Source: Nocardia sp. NRRL S-836 (GTDB lineage: Bacteria > Actinomycetota > Actinomycetes > Mycobacteriales > Pseudonocardiaceae). Taken from it: a stretch of DNA of 64,000 nt. Both the position numbers and the translations under genes were made by a program. Shown here one piece after another: positions 54,166 to 62,486 of the stretch. The stretch lies in contig NZ_LGDY01000100.1 of NCBI RefSeq assembly GCF_001279525.1, forward strand, positions 68,796 to 132,795. The letters are read 5' to 3'. The first letter of the stretch is position 1. Each line of letters starts with the position of its first letter. Under the pieces are notes generated by a model. That model worked only from the letters and a program-made list of their open reading frames with translations, ran no database searches and was not told the origin of the DNA.

Positions 54166-54840
54166 ATGCGGGTTCTCGTGGTGGAAGACGAACGGCGGCT
54201 CGCCGAGACGCTGCAGTGGGGGCTGGAGGCGGACGGGTACGCGGTCGACCTCGCGCACGACGGGCTGGAGGGCCTCGAGCTCGCGCAGATGAACCCCTAC
54301 AGCGTGATCGTGCTGGACATCATGCTGCCCAAGCTCAACGGCTACCGCGTCTGCGCCGCCTTGCGCGAACGCGGCGTGACCACGCCGATCCTCATGCTGA
54401 CCGCGAAGAACGGCGAGTACGACGAGGCCGAAGCACTGGACACCGGCGCCGACGACTTCCTGAGCAAGCCGTTCTCCTACGTCGTGCTCACCGCCAGGCT
54501 GCGCGCTCTGGTGCGCCGGGGTGCGACCGGCGCGCCGGCGGTGCTCGCGTTCGGCGACCTCGTCCTGGACCCGGCACGGCGCACGTGCCGGCGCGCGGAC
54601 CAGCAGGTGTCGTTGACCAGCAAGGAGTTCGCCGTGCTGGAGTGCCTGTTGCGCCAGGAAGGACAGGTGGTCGGCAAGCTGGAGATCCTGGAGCAGGTGT
54701 GGGACATGGCTTACGAGGGCGACCCGAACATCGTCGAGGTGTACGTGAGTGCCCTGCGGCGCAAGCTGGACACGCCCTTCGGACGGCGCACCATCGGCAC
54801 GGTCCGCGGTGTCGGCTACCGGTTGGTCGCGGATGAGTAG
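54166..54840 (+). CDS. OmpR family response regulator
   Basis: 224 residues. Receiver domain: acidic pair in VLVVEDERRLAET, phospho-acceptor Asp in VIVLDIMLPKLNGY, Thr in ILMLTAKNGEYDE, Lys in DDFLSKPFSY. The winged helix has VSLTSKEFAVLECLLRQEGQ and GDPNIVEVYVSALRRKLDTP plus TVRGVGYRLV. It should bind the TGAA array upstream and control the divergent ABC transporter and its own operon. The kinase ATG lies inside its last codons (8-bp overlap). Confidence 0.95.
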   Translation: MRVLVVEDERRLAETLQWGLEADGYAVDLAHDGLEGLELAQMNPYSVIVLDIMLPKLNGYRVCAALRERGVTTPILMLTAKNGEYDEAEALDTGADDFLSKPFSYVVLTARLRALVRRGATGAPAVLAFGDLVLDPARRTCRRADQQVSLTSKEFAVLECLLRQEGQVVGKLEILEQVWDMAYEGDPNIVEVYVSALRRKLDTPFGRRTIGTVRGVGYRLVADE

Positions 54841-56320
54841 GCGGTGGTGGCCGGTCGCGGTTCGGCGCAGCACCGCGCTCGCGTCGGTGGTGCTGTGCGC
54901 GCTCGTGTTCACCGTGGGGTGGCTGGGCACGCGTGCGTTCCTGGCCGTGCAGCTGGACGCCAACGCGGTGAACTCCGCGACGATCGAGCTCAACCGCATG
55001 GCCGCCGCCTACCAGGTGGCCACTGTGGACGGTGGGCGGTCGGCCCTGGCCTCCGCCGTGACCAACGGTGACGCCATGTTCGAGGTGGTGACGGACTCGG
55101 GCCAGTCGGTGGTGCGCAGCGAGAACCTGCGCCGGTTGGATCCCGCGTGGACGGCGCTGCCGCCGGCGCCGCGGGGAGTGGGGGCGGACTGGACGACGTC
55201 CACGGCCGTGGCGCTGCGGCCCGGTGCGAACCCGGACTGGCGCGAGTACCGCACGTACGAGGTGCTCAGCCGGGTGGTCGACGACGTCCCGGCGGCACTG
55301 GTCGAGCCGCTCGGACGTGAGGAGGTGGAGCTGAGCGCGGGCCTGGGCGGTGGGAGCGCCCAGAACACCTACCGGCTCACCTTGCACCTGTTCGTGCTGC
55401 CGTGGGACAGGCAACGCGCCCTGCGCTCGTTCGACACCACGCTCGGGTATTTCGTCCCGCTCGCGGTGCTGCTCACCGCCCTGGCGGCGTGGTTCTCGGC
55501 CGGCCGCGCGCTGCGGCCGGTGGAGGCGATCCGCAGCGAGCTGGCGAAGGTCAGCGCGACCGGGCTGGACCGGCGGGTGCCCGTGCCGCCCTCCGGCGAC
55601 GAGATCGCCAGGCTCGCGCTGACGACCAACAGCACGTTGGACCGCCTGGAGCGGTCCCACCAGCAGCAGGAACGCTTCGTGGCCGACGCGAGCCACGAGC
55701 TGCGCAGTCCTCTCGCCAGCCTGCGCGCGAGCCTGGAGGTGGCACTCGCGCACCCGGACCGGGTGGACTGGCCCGTCGTGGCGCAGCGGTCGTTGCTGGA
55801 CGTGCAGCGGCTGCAACGCATCACGGCGGACCTGTTGCAGCTGGCCGCGCAACCGGGGCAGCCGTCGGGCTCCGGCGTCGTCGACCTCGCGGAGGTCGTG
55901 CTGGAACAGGTCGCCGAACGCGCGGCGGAACCGGGCGGGCGGGTCGTGGTCAGGTCCGAAATCGCCGGAGCCGCACTGGTCGACGGGGTCCAGGTCCAGC
56001 TCGAACGACTGCTGCGCAACCTGCTGGACAACGCGGTGCGCCACGCCGAAGCGGAAGTGACCGTGCGCCTGGGCGCTGAGGCGAACCGGGTCGTCCTCGA
56101 AGTGGTCGACGACGGCCTGGGCATCCCGGTCGAGGACCGCGAGCGCGTGTTCGACCGGTTCGCCCGCCTGGACGACGCGAGAACCAGAGACGAGGGCGGC
56201 TCCGGTCTCGGGCTCGCACTCGCGCGCGACATCGCGACGCGCCACGGCGGAACGTTGTACGTGGAAGAGAACAAGACCGGCGCACGGCTTGTGGCCCGGT
56301 TCCCCACCGCCGGAGGGTGA
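54833..56320 (+). CDS. Sensor histidine kinase (HAMP, HisKA, HATPase)
   Basis: 495 residues from ATG 54833, which overlaps the regulator's end. There is a first helix (STALASVVLCALVFTVGWLG), an extracytoplasmic sensor of about 170 residues, a second helix (VPLAVLLTALAAWFSAGRAL), HAMP (RRVPVPPSGDEIARLALTTN), HisKA with the phospho-His in FVADASHELRSPLASLRASL, and HATPase motifs LLRNLLDNAVRHAE, DDGLGIPVEDRERVF and GGSGLGLALARDIATRHGG. Paired with the OmpR-type regulator and an adjacent FtsX-type ABC transporter, it probably senses envelope stress or an antimicrobial. Confidence 0.95.
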   Translation: MSRRWWPVAVRRSTALASVVLCALVFTVGWLGTRAFLAVQLDANAVNSATIELNRMAAAYQVATVDGGRSALASAVTNGDAMFEVVTDSGQSVVRSENLRRLDPAWTALPPAPRGVGADWTTSTAVALRPGANPDWREYRTYEVLSRVVDDVPAALVEPLGREEVELSAGLGGGSAQNTYRLTLHLFVLPWDRQRALRSFDTTLGYFVPLAVLLTALAAWFSAGRALRPVEAIRSELAKVSATGLDRRVPVPPSGDEIARLALTTNSTLDRLERSHQQQERFVADASHELRSPLASLRASLEVALAHPDRVDWPVVAQRSLLDVQRLQRITADLLQLAAQPGQPSGSGVVDLAEVVLEQVAERAAEPGGRVVVRSEIAGAALVDGVQVQLERLLRNLLDNAVRHAEAEVTVRLGAEANRVVLEVVDDGLGIPVEDRERVFDRFARLDDARTRDEGGSGLGLALARDIATRHGGTLYVEENKTGARLVARFPTAGG

Positions 56321-56419
56321 CCGCCACACGGGTTGTTCATGTCCTGTGTGGACAGCTCACGATCGGGAGTTCCGCAGTGATCGGAAGGCCTTCCGGATCT
56401 CCTCGACGAGGAGTCCGGG

Positions 56420-56790
56420 TTGCTCGAGCTCTGGTCAGATGAACCTGCGGATCGCGGCGTGACAGGTGACGTCGCGCGATTCGAAGGACGCTTCACCGCG
56501 GAGTCGGGCCGCGGCGTGGCGCTCGCCCACCACTTCGCCGACCTCGTCAGCGCCGACGACCGCTTCGAGATCGCCGCACCGCACCCGTTCAGCCTGGTCT
56601 GCTTCCGCCTGCGCGTCACCGACGCCATCGACGCCGAACTACTGCGCCGCCTCAATGCCACCGGCCGGATCCTGCTCAGCAACACCGAGGTCCACCACCG
56701 CCACGCCCTGCTCGCCCGGCAAGGGCATCACGCCGTGGACCGTCCGCCGGCTTTGTCAGCTCGGTCATCCGGCAGAACAGCCTTGATCGT
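56420..56790 (+). pseudogene. 3' relic of a group II PLP-dependent decarboxylase
   Basis: AHHFADLVSADDRFEIAAPH, PFSLVCFRLRVTDAIDAELL and LNATGRILLSNTEVHHRHAL match the C-terminus of aromatic-amino-acid-decarboxylase-like enzymes. The PLP-binding Lys part is absent and the frame runs off after LLARQG. Nothing upstream completes it. Confidence 0.7.
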
Positions 56791-56819
56791 GTACGTCAGC
56801 TTCGGCGACACTTCTCATC

Positions 56820-57572
56820 ATGGGCAGAGCGGGAATCCTGGACGAGCAGGCGCATGCGGCCGACGTGCTGATCGAGCTTTTCGAAGCCGGGCTTCCCCCA
56901 ACGGTGTGGTACATCACCGACACGCTCGGCTCGGTTGTCGGTTCCCCGATCGCCGGCATCAGTGACCACGAGAGCTATGCCACCATGGTGCACTGCGCCA
57001 AAATCCTGGGGATGCAGCTGGAGATCGTTCCCCCGCGTTCGTACTGGCAGAGTCAAGGCTCTGATGAAGAGCACTCGCCTCCCGCGGTCCTGACCACACC
57101 GCACTATGAGAACTACATCATCAAAGGGAACTACCGTGGAGTGCGGTTGTCGTGTGAAGGCTCGGCACGTGCAGGCACCGCGAAGAAGACGAATGTGCCG
57201 AAGTTCCGCAAGACCCGTTCGCCGGAACCAGCCGTCACCGCCCAGCTCGAAGCGCTGGCGGCTTTGCGTGGCCTGCTGTCAGCAGACCTGCCGGCCCTCA
57301 GCTGGCGGGTCCGCCCCGAGCACGACGAGCCGAGGCTCGCCCCGGAGATCAGCACGTACCAGCGTCGCGGCCAGGCGCGGACCGAGCTCGTCCAGTGGGC
57401 AGACTTCCTGGGAACCCGGGTTCGCTACGATCCGAAAAGCCTGTATTCCGTCTCTTTCGGCTTGGCCGAGGTGACAGGATCTGTGGACGGCGTCCCCCTC
57501 ACGATCACCGCATACCTTCGGCGCCCGCTCTCGGACACCCGGCTGTGGCAGGTGCTCCGCCAGTTCTCCTGA
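56820..57572 (+). CDS. Hypothetical protein
   Basis: 250 residues, not recognised. The N-terminal half (ILDEQAHAADVLIELFEAGL, PTVWYITDTLGSVVGSPIAG, YATMVHCAKILGMQLEIVPP) and the C-terminal half (TELVQWADFLGTRVRYDPKS, SFGLAEVTGSVDGVPLTITA) have the same order: helix, strand, then a position- or domain-like beta unit. They may be diverged repeats of one fold. A basic linker (TAKKTNVPKFRKTR) separates them. It has no signal peptide. It lies among gene relics and is probably phage- or element-derived. Confidence 0.6.
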   Translation: MGRAGILDEQAHAADVLIELFEAGLPPTVWYITDTLGSVVGSPIAGISDHESYATMVHCAKILGMQLEIVPPRSYWQSQGSDEEHSPPAVLTTPHYENYIIKGNYRGVRLSCEGSARAGTAKKTNVPKFRKTRSPEPAVTAQLEALAALRGLLSADLPALSWRVRPEHDEPRLAPEISTYQRRGQARTELVQWADFLGTRVRYDPKSLYSVSFGLAEVTGSVDGVPLTITAYLRRPLSDTRLWQVLRQFS

Positions 57573-57862
57573 CGGAAGCGCCTCGGAAACACTGGGATCA
57601 ACGGTTCCAGCCAGGCCACATTCATACGCGGCGAACGGGTCCGCATCAACGGTGATCGGCCGCGGTCTCGTGACGTTCCCCCTCTACCTCGATCGCGGTA
57701 ACCTGGAAGGAGGAGGCGCGGATTCCGGCGTGACAAAACCATGCGAAGAATCCCTGGGTGCACTCCGCAGGGGCCGAATACGAAACCGAACGAGTGATAA
57801 TTTCGCAGGAACCGCAACCTGTGGCACAGTCGCACCGTTTTGAGGAAAAGAATCTTATCGAT

Positions 57863-58365
57863 GTGAGTCGTGCTCTGGTGGCGGTCGCACTGGCTACCGC
57901 TGCTGCTGCGGCAGTTCCCGCGCAAGCGGTGAGCGCACCGATCGCTGTTGAGCATGCGACGGCCCGAACTGCCAGCGGCGAAACCTGCACGCCGGAGAAG
58001 GACGAGTACAGCGCCGACAACGGGACGTCGGTCCGTTGGCGTGGTTGCTTCGGCGACCACGGCGGCTCGAACGCCTCCTTCCAGGCCAAGTGCTGGTCCA
58101 AGCCGGCCGTTTTCTGGAGTCGCGCCGAGTGCCGTGTCCGAGGCCACTTCGTGATCCGGGATCCGCAGGGCAACCAGGTAAGCGGCGGAAACTTCGGCGT
58201 GTTCTCAGATCGGCACAACGAGTGGGGCTCGAACACCTTCCGCTTCAGCTGCGGCCGCACGGCGTCTACAGCTTCACCACGACCAACACCGAGGCGCAGT
58301 TGACCCGCTACGATTTCCAGCCTGCCAAGATCCCGGACACCACGGTCAACTACACGATGTGCTGA
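57863..58365 (+). pseudogene. Small secreted protein, frame broken near 58253
   Basis: A signal peptide (SRALVAVALATAAAAAVPAQ) precedes a Cys-containing mature part: ETCTPEKDEYSADNG, VRWRGCFGDHGGSNASFQ, KCWSKPAVFWSRAECRVRGH, NTFRFSC. At GGCC (58253-58256) the frame shifts; one extra C would continue GPHGVYSFTTTNTEAQLTRY then PAKIPDTTVNYTMC to the TGA at 58365, which completes a plausible Cys-paired domain. So either a 1-base deletion or an assembly error. The GTG start at 57863 is uncertain. Family unknown. Confidence 0.6.
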
Positions 58366-58386
58366 GCGGCCAGAGCCTGGGGGTTG

Positions 58387-58640
58387 TTTCGAGGTATGCC
58401 CCAGGCCTTGGTCCTCGGGCGCGGTGTCGGGACAATGTGGCGGCACCCGCACCGCGAACTCCCATCCGCCAGCGCGAGCTCGCGCAGCATCCGGCGGCGC
58501 TCCAGGCAGGGTTCTGCCTGGAGCGACCGGCCGTCGAGGTGTGCCAAGCCGGAGATGAAGTACTGCGCTGGTGTGGCGGTATGTACTGACCGGCTCGACT
58601 TGCCCGGCCTCGCGTCTGGGCGAGGCCGGGCAGCGCGGAA
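58387..58640 (-). pseudogene. Relic of an ATP-dependent DNA ligase
   Basis: On the minus strand, SGLAHLDGRSLQAEPCLERR then RMLRELALADG copies the FDLLHLDGRSL...ERRxxLxEL block of LigD-type ligases. An adjacent frame continues WEFAVRVPPHCPDTAPEDQG. The enzyme is otherwise gone. The rest of 58366-59000 shows no gene. Confidence 0.6.
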
Positions 58641-58801
58641 GGCAGTCACTGCGCAGCCGTCGGGCCCCGCTCCTGCGGGCCTGCACCGGTGCTGCCGCAT
58701 GACGGGTTCCTGTGCCACGCCGAGGTGGTCATCGTGTCGTTGATCCGGCCGGCTGCGCGCCGACGGTGACGTGGTGGACGAGTCGGTCGCCTTCGATCGT
58801 G

Positions 58802-58830
58802 ACGCGCCTCTACGTAGGTGAGAGGCGCGT
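58802..58830. repeat. Hairpin 170 bp upstream of the terpene synthase-P450 gene
   Basis: ACGCGCCTCT (58802-58811) pairs with AGAGGCGCGT (58821-58830) around a 9-base loop. No T run follows. It could terminate upstream transcription or act as an operator for the next operon. Confidence 0.55.
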
Positions 58831-59000
58831 GGCCGCGTCTCCGCTCAGGCCCGTCTACCGACTTGGAGCTCGGCTCGGCGCGCCACGCAGATCCACCAGC
58901 AGGAACCACCGAGGCGGGTGTGGCTTCTGCCAGTTCTTCTGCATGGCCATCCGGGCGGTGGGTGCGGTGTTCTTTGCTCAGCCGAGAGTGAGGAAGCCCT

Positions 59001-61175
59001 GTGAGCACCCAGACGCGGACCCCGGCGCTGTTCCGGTTGCCTGAGGTCGTCTTTCCGTTCCCGCCGTCGGGTCGCACGACCGCGGCCGCGCAGCTGGTCG
59101 ACGGCGTCATCTGCTGGAGTCACGAGCACGGTCTGGTTGGCCGGCGTGGGCGGGACCGGATGCGAGACTCGGGTGTGCTGGACATCGGCCTTGCGCTGAC
59201 CGGAGGGGCGCCGGCCGATCGTGCGCTGGTGTTGTTGCAGTGGTTCGTGTGGACGTTGCTGCTCGACGACCGGGTGGACGACGGGCAGTGGGCTGGTGGT
59301 GGCGTGCTGGCGGAGTTCGCGAAGGATGCGGCCGGGGTGGTGAACGGGGAACGGCGGTCGCACGAGGATCCGATGCTCCGGGTGCTGGCTGAGGATCTGT
59401 GGCCGCGTACCCGTGAGCTCGTCGGCCCTGATCGTCGGGCCGCCTTCGCCGAGCACGTCGTCCGGCACCTGGAGGCGCAGTGCGAGGTCGTCGACCGGCG
59501 GGCGGGCGGCGTGCCGATCTCGCTCGACGACTACATCCCGTTGCGGGTGGAGCTGTTCGGCGCGGACATCCTGTTCGACCTGATCGAGGTCATCCACTCG
59601 CTGGACGCTGCCGACGCGGGGGTGGTGCGGCGGTGCGCGGGGAACGTGCTGGGGTGGGTGAACGACGTCTACTCCCTGGAGAAGGACCTGCTGCTGGGTG
59701 AGGAGGCCAACCTGGTGCGGATCTTGCACGACGAGCGCGGATGTTCGTGGCAGGAGGCGGTGGACACCGCGGTCGCGATGATCGGCGAACAGGTCGAACG
59801 GTTCCGCCGGCACGGTGAGCCGCGGGCGCTGGCGTCGCGGCTGGCGACGGCGATGACAGATGTTCTCCTGTGGCACCAGGGGTCCAGCCGTTACCACTGG
59901 CGGGAGCGCGGCGGCGGTGCGGTCGACACCAGCCTCACCCCGCCGAGCCTGATCTGGGCCGAGTTCGAGCGCGACCCGTACCCGGTCTACGCACGGCTGC
60001 GCGAGGACTTCCCGGTGATGCGGGACGAGCCGTTGGACGCCTGGGTGCTCAGCCGCTACCAGGACGTGCGGACAGCTTTGTGCGACAGCCGTTTCTCCTC
60101 CGCGAACTACAGCTGGCAGAGCGGTCCGGTGGTGGGCCGGATCCTGCTGGAGATGGGTGGCTCCGAGCACACCGCGCACCGCGCGCTCATGTCACCGGCG
60201 TTCCGCGGCCGCGCGATGAACGCGTTGAGCGAAGCCGCTTTCGACCTCGCGCAGTCCCTCGCCGTCCGCACGGCCGGGCGGATTCGCCGCACCGGCGACG
60301 CCGACCTGGTCTCCACGTTCTGCGCTGAGCTGCCGATCCAGGTGATGGTGAGGGTTCTCGGTCTGCCCGCCGGGGACGCGGACGTGGTGCGGCCGTGGGC
60401 GAGCGCCGGTATGGCGTTCGTGTCCGACCACCGGCAGGACCCCGCGACGCTCCGCAGAGGGTTCGACGCCAGGGACGACCTCTACGCCTACCTCGCGCCG
60501 CACATCAGCGAGCGGCGCGCCGACCCCGGTGACGATCTGCTGTCGGTGCTCTGCACCACTGCCGTGGAAGGCCGGCTGCTCACCGACGACGAGGTGAGCG
60601 GGTCGTGCGCCCTGTTGCTCGCCGCCGGTGCCGACACCGCGGAGAAGGGCCTCGCGCTCTTCCTCGCCAACCTGGTCGACCACCCGGACGTCCTCGGCGA
60701 GCTCCGCGCGGACCCGAGCCTGGTCGACGCGGCCTGGGCGGAGTCGCTGCGCCGTGACCCGCCCACGCACATGGTGCTGCGGCAGACCAGCGAAGCCGTC
60801 GACCTGCCCGGCGGACGCGTTCCGGCCGGTGCCACCGTCGCGTGCATCCTCGCGTCGGCCAACCGGGATCCTCGCCAGTTCACCGAACCCGACAGGTTCG
60901 ACATCCACCGGCTGACGAACGTCGACCGCGAGTTCGCCGCGTCGGCCGGCCACCTGGCTTTCGGTGCGGGGCGGCACTTCTGTCTCGGCGCTCATCTCGC
61001 GCGGCTGCTCGGGCGCACCGTCCCGGTGCTGCTGGCCGAGCTGCCCGGCCTGCGCTGGAGCGACGGCTTCACGCCCGTGTCGTCGGGACTGATCAGCCGC
61101 GCGCCCCGGGAGTTGCGTGTGACGGCGAACCTCCAGGAGATCGCGGGTCCTCGGCGTTCGAGTGACGATGTCTGA
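59001..61175 (+). CDS. Terpene synthase-cytochrome P450 fusion
   Basis: 724 residues in one uninterrupted frame. Residues 1-305 are a class I terpene synthase: LLLDDRVDDGQ (Asp89/90 and Asp93), NDVYSLEKD at 221-229 as the NSE triad with Asp229 in place of Glu, and the Arg297-Tyr298 pair in SSRYHW. Residues about 315-710 are a cytochrome P450: LLAAGADTAEKG (I-helix, Asp545-Thr546), ESLRRDPPTH (ExxR, 581-584), FGAGRHFCLGAHLARL with heme ligand Cys661. The linker is only about 15 residues (GGGAVDTSLTPPS). The enzyme should cyclise a prenyl diphosphate and then oxidise the hydrocarbon. No redox partner gene is adjacent. GTG start. Confidence 0.93.
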   Translation: MSTQTRTPALFRLPEVVFPFPPSGRTTAAAQLVDGVICWSHEHGLVGRRGRDRMRDSGVLDIGLALTGGAPADRALVLLQWFVWTLLLDDRVDDGQWAGGGVLAEFAKDAAGVVNGERRSHEDPMLRVLAEDLWPRTRELVGPDRRAAFAEHVVRHLEAQCEVVDRRAGGVPISLDDYIPLRVELFGADILFDLIEVIHSLDAADAGVVRRCAGNVLGWVNDVYSLEKDLLLGEEANLVRILHDERGCSWQEAVDTAVAMIGEQVERFRRHGEPRALASRLATAMTDVLLWHQGSSRYHWRERGGGAVDTSLTPPSLIWAEFERDPYPVYARLREDFPVMRDEPLDAWVLSRYQDVRTALCDSRFSSANYSWQSGPVVGRILLEMGGSEHTAHRALMSPAFRGRAMNALSEAAFDLAQSLAVRTAGRIRRTGDADLVSTFCAELPIQVMVRVLGLPAGDADVVRPWASAGMAFVSDHRQDPATLRRGFDARDDLYAYLAPHISERRADPGDDLLSVLCTTAVEGRLLTDDEVSGSCALLLAAGADTAEKGLALFLANLVDHPDVLGELRADPSLVDAAWAESLRRDPPTHMVLRQTSEAVDLPGGRVPAGATVACILASANRDPRQFTEPDRFDIHRLTNVDREFAASAGHLAFGAGRHFCLGAHLARLLGRTVPVLLAELPGLRWSDGFTPVSSGLISRAPRELRVTANLQEIAGPRRSSDDV

Positions 61176-61641
61176 GGGATGGGACGTGGGTGGAGCGGTG
61201 GTTCCGGAGAGGCAGCGCGGTGAGGCGGGGTTGCTCGCGCGGAGGAAGGCGGACGACGAGGAGCTGCTCCGGAGGTTCGTGCGGGCGCACGGTTCACGAC
61301 ACGCCGAGAAGCTGAGGCGGTGGATCGGAGTCGTCCGCGGAGACCTCGGCGCGCGAGGTGTGATCACGGAGTTGTTCGTGCAGTCCAACGGTGAACCGGG
61401 TGCGTACTACTACGTCGATCCGGAGCCGGCCGCAGAGCTCGCCGTGCCGCTGGTCGAGCACGCACCGCTGGCCGGGCACGCACCGCTGGCCGGGCACGCA
61501 CCGCTGGGCTCGGCGCGTCCGCGCACGCAGTCCGTGGGTGACGTGATCCGGCCGATGCCCGGGCGAGCGGCGAGAACGACTCCCGGTGAGTGCACTGCCC
61601 CGGGCCAGCGCGCCGAAGCGCCCGGTGCGCGCGTTCTGTGA
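61168..61641 (+). CDS. Small hypothetical protein coupled to the terpene synthase-P450 gene
   Basis: 157 residues. The ATG at 61168 overlaps the end of the fusion gene (stop 61173-61175). The N-terminal 75 residues are charged and helical (LLARRKADDEELLRRFVRAH, SRHAEKLRRWIGVVRGDLGA) followed by GVITELFVQSNGEPGAYYYV. Two APLAGH units then occur in tandem and a third ends APLGS. The C-terminal third is disordered and Arg/Pro-rich. Its codon pattern fits a real gene. I do not recognise the family; coupling suggests it helps or follows the cyclase-oxygenase. Confidence 0.55.
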   Translation: MSEGWDVGGAVVPERQRGEAGLLARRKADDEELLRRFVRAHGSRHAEKLRRWIGVVRGDLGARGVITELFVQSNGEPGAYYYVDPEPAAELAVPLVEHAPLAGHAPLAGHAPLGSARPRTQSVGDVIRPMPGRAARTTPGECTAPGQRAEAPGARVL

Positions 61642-61674
61642 GTGTTCGGCGAGGGCGTGGCCAGGCCTGGAAGC

Positions 61675-62451
61675 TCACAGGACGAGGCCGCCGGCGATTT
61701 CGATGACCTGTCCGGTGATGTAGCGCGCCCGGTCCGAGGCGAGGAAGCAGACGGTGTGGGCGACGTCCCGCGGCGTGCCGAACCGGCCGCTCGGGATGCG
61801 GGCCCGCACCAGTTCCTGGTACTCGGCGGGAATCACGGCGGTCATGTCCGTCTCGATCAGGCCCGGCGCCACCGCGTTCACCGTCACGCCGAAGCCGCTG
61901 ATCTCCTTGGACAACGCCTTGGTGAAGCCGATGACGCCCGCCTTGGTGGTGGAGTAGCCGGCCTGCATCGCGGAGCCGTGCAGGCCCGCCACCGAGCTGA
62001 GATTGATCACCGCACCGGCACCGCGTTCCACCATGGGCCGCACCAGCGGCTGGGTGAGGTTGAACAGGCCGCCCAGGTTCGTCTCGACGAGCTCGTCCCA
62101 CTCGCCGCGCGGCGTACCCGTGAACGCGCTGCTGCGCGAGATTCCGGCGTTGTTCACCAGGACGTCGATCGAACCGAGCGCTCCCAGGGCGCCTTCGATG
62201 AACTCGGCGACGTCCTCCTGATCGGACACCTCCACGGGCAGCGCCGTGCAGATCCGGTCCGGGTGCGCCTTCGTCACCTCCTGGCACAGCTCGCGGGCCG
62301 CGTCGGCGTTGCGCTGGTAGCCGAACACGACGTCGGCGCCCTCGGCCACCGCGAGCCGCACCACGGCCGCGCCGATTCCGCGTGAGCCGCCGGTGACGAC
62401 GAATCTCCTCCCGGCCAACGTGCCTGTGCGTTCACGAGCTTCAACGGTCAT
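61675..62451 (-). CDS. FabG-like short-chain dehydrogenase/reductase
   Basis: 258 residues from ATG 62451 with AGAAGGA upstream (another ATG 6 nt earlier). Cofactor motif RFVVTGGSRGIGAAVV, then VLVNNAGISRSSAF, catalytic Ser in NLSSVAGLHGS, YSTTKAGVIGFTKAL (YxxxK), and the 3-oxoacyl reductase-like end FLASDRARYITGQVIEIAGG. It uses NADPH by family habit and could reduce a ketone of the terpene or an acyl carrier. It is transcribed towards the fusion gene, from the same strand as the CapK-like gene upstream (35 bp gap). Confidence 0.93.
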   Translation of the reverse strand: MTVEARERTGTLAGRRFVVTGGSRGIGAAVVRLAVAEGADVVFGYQRNADAARELCQEVTKAHPDRICTALPVEVSDQEDVAEFIEGALGALGSIDVLVNNAGISRSSAFTGTPRGEWDELVETNLGGLFNLTQPLVRPMVERGAGAVINLSSVAGLHGSAMQAGYSTTKAGVIGFTKALSKEISGFGVTVNAVAPGLIETDMTAVIPAEYQELVRARIPSGRFGTPRDVAHTVCFLASDRARYITGQVIEIAGGLVL

Positions 62452-62486
62452 GATCATTCCTTCTGGGGAGAACGGTGGTGGGAGAC

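Noticed and set aside
61440..61510. CACCGCTGGCCGGGCACGCA tandem units as a regulatory repeat
   Set aside because: In-frame APLAGH protein repeat, better explained as coding.
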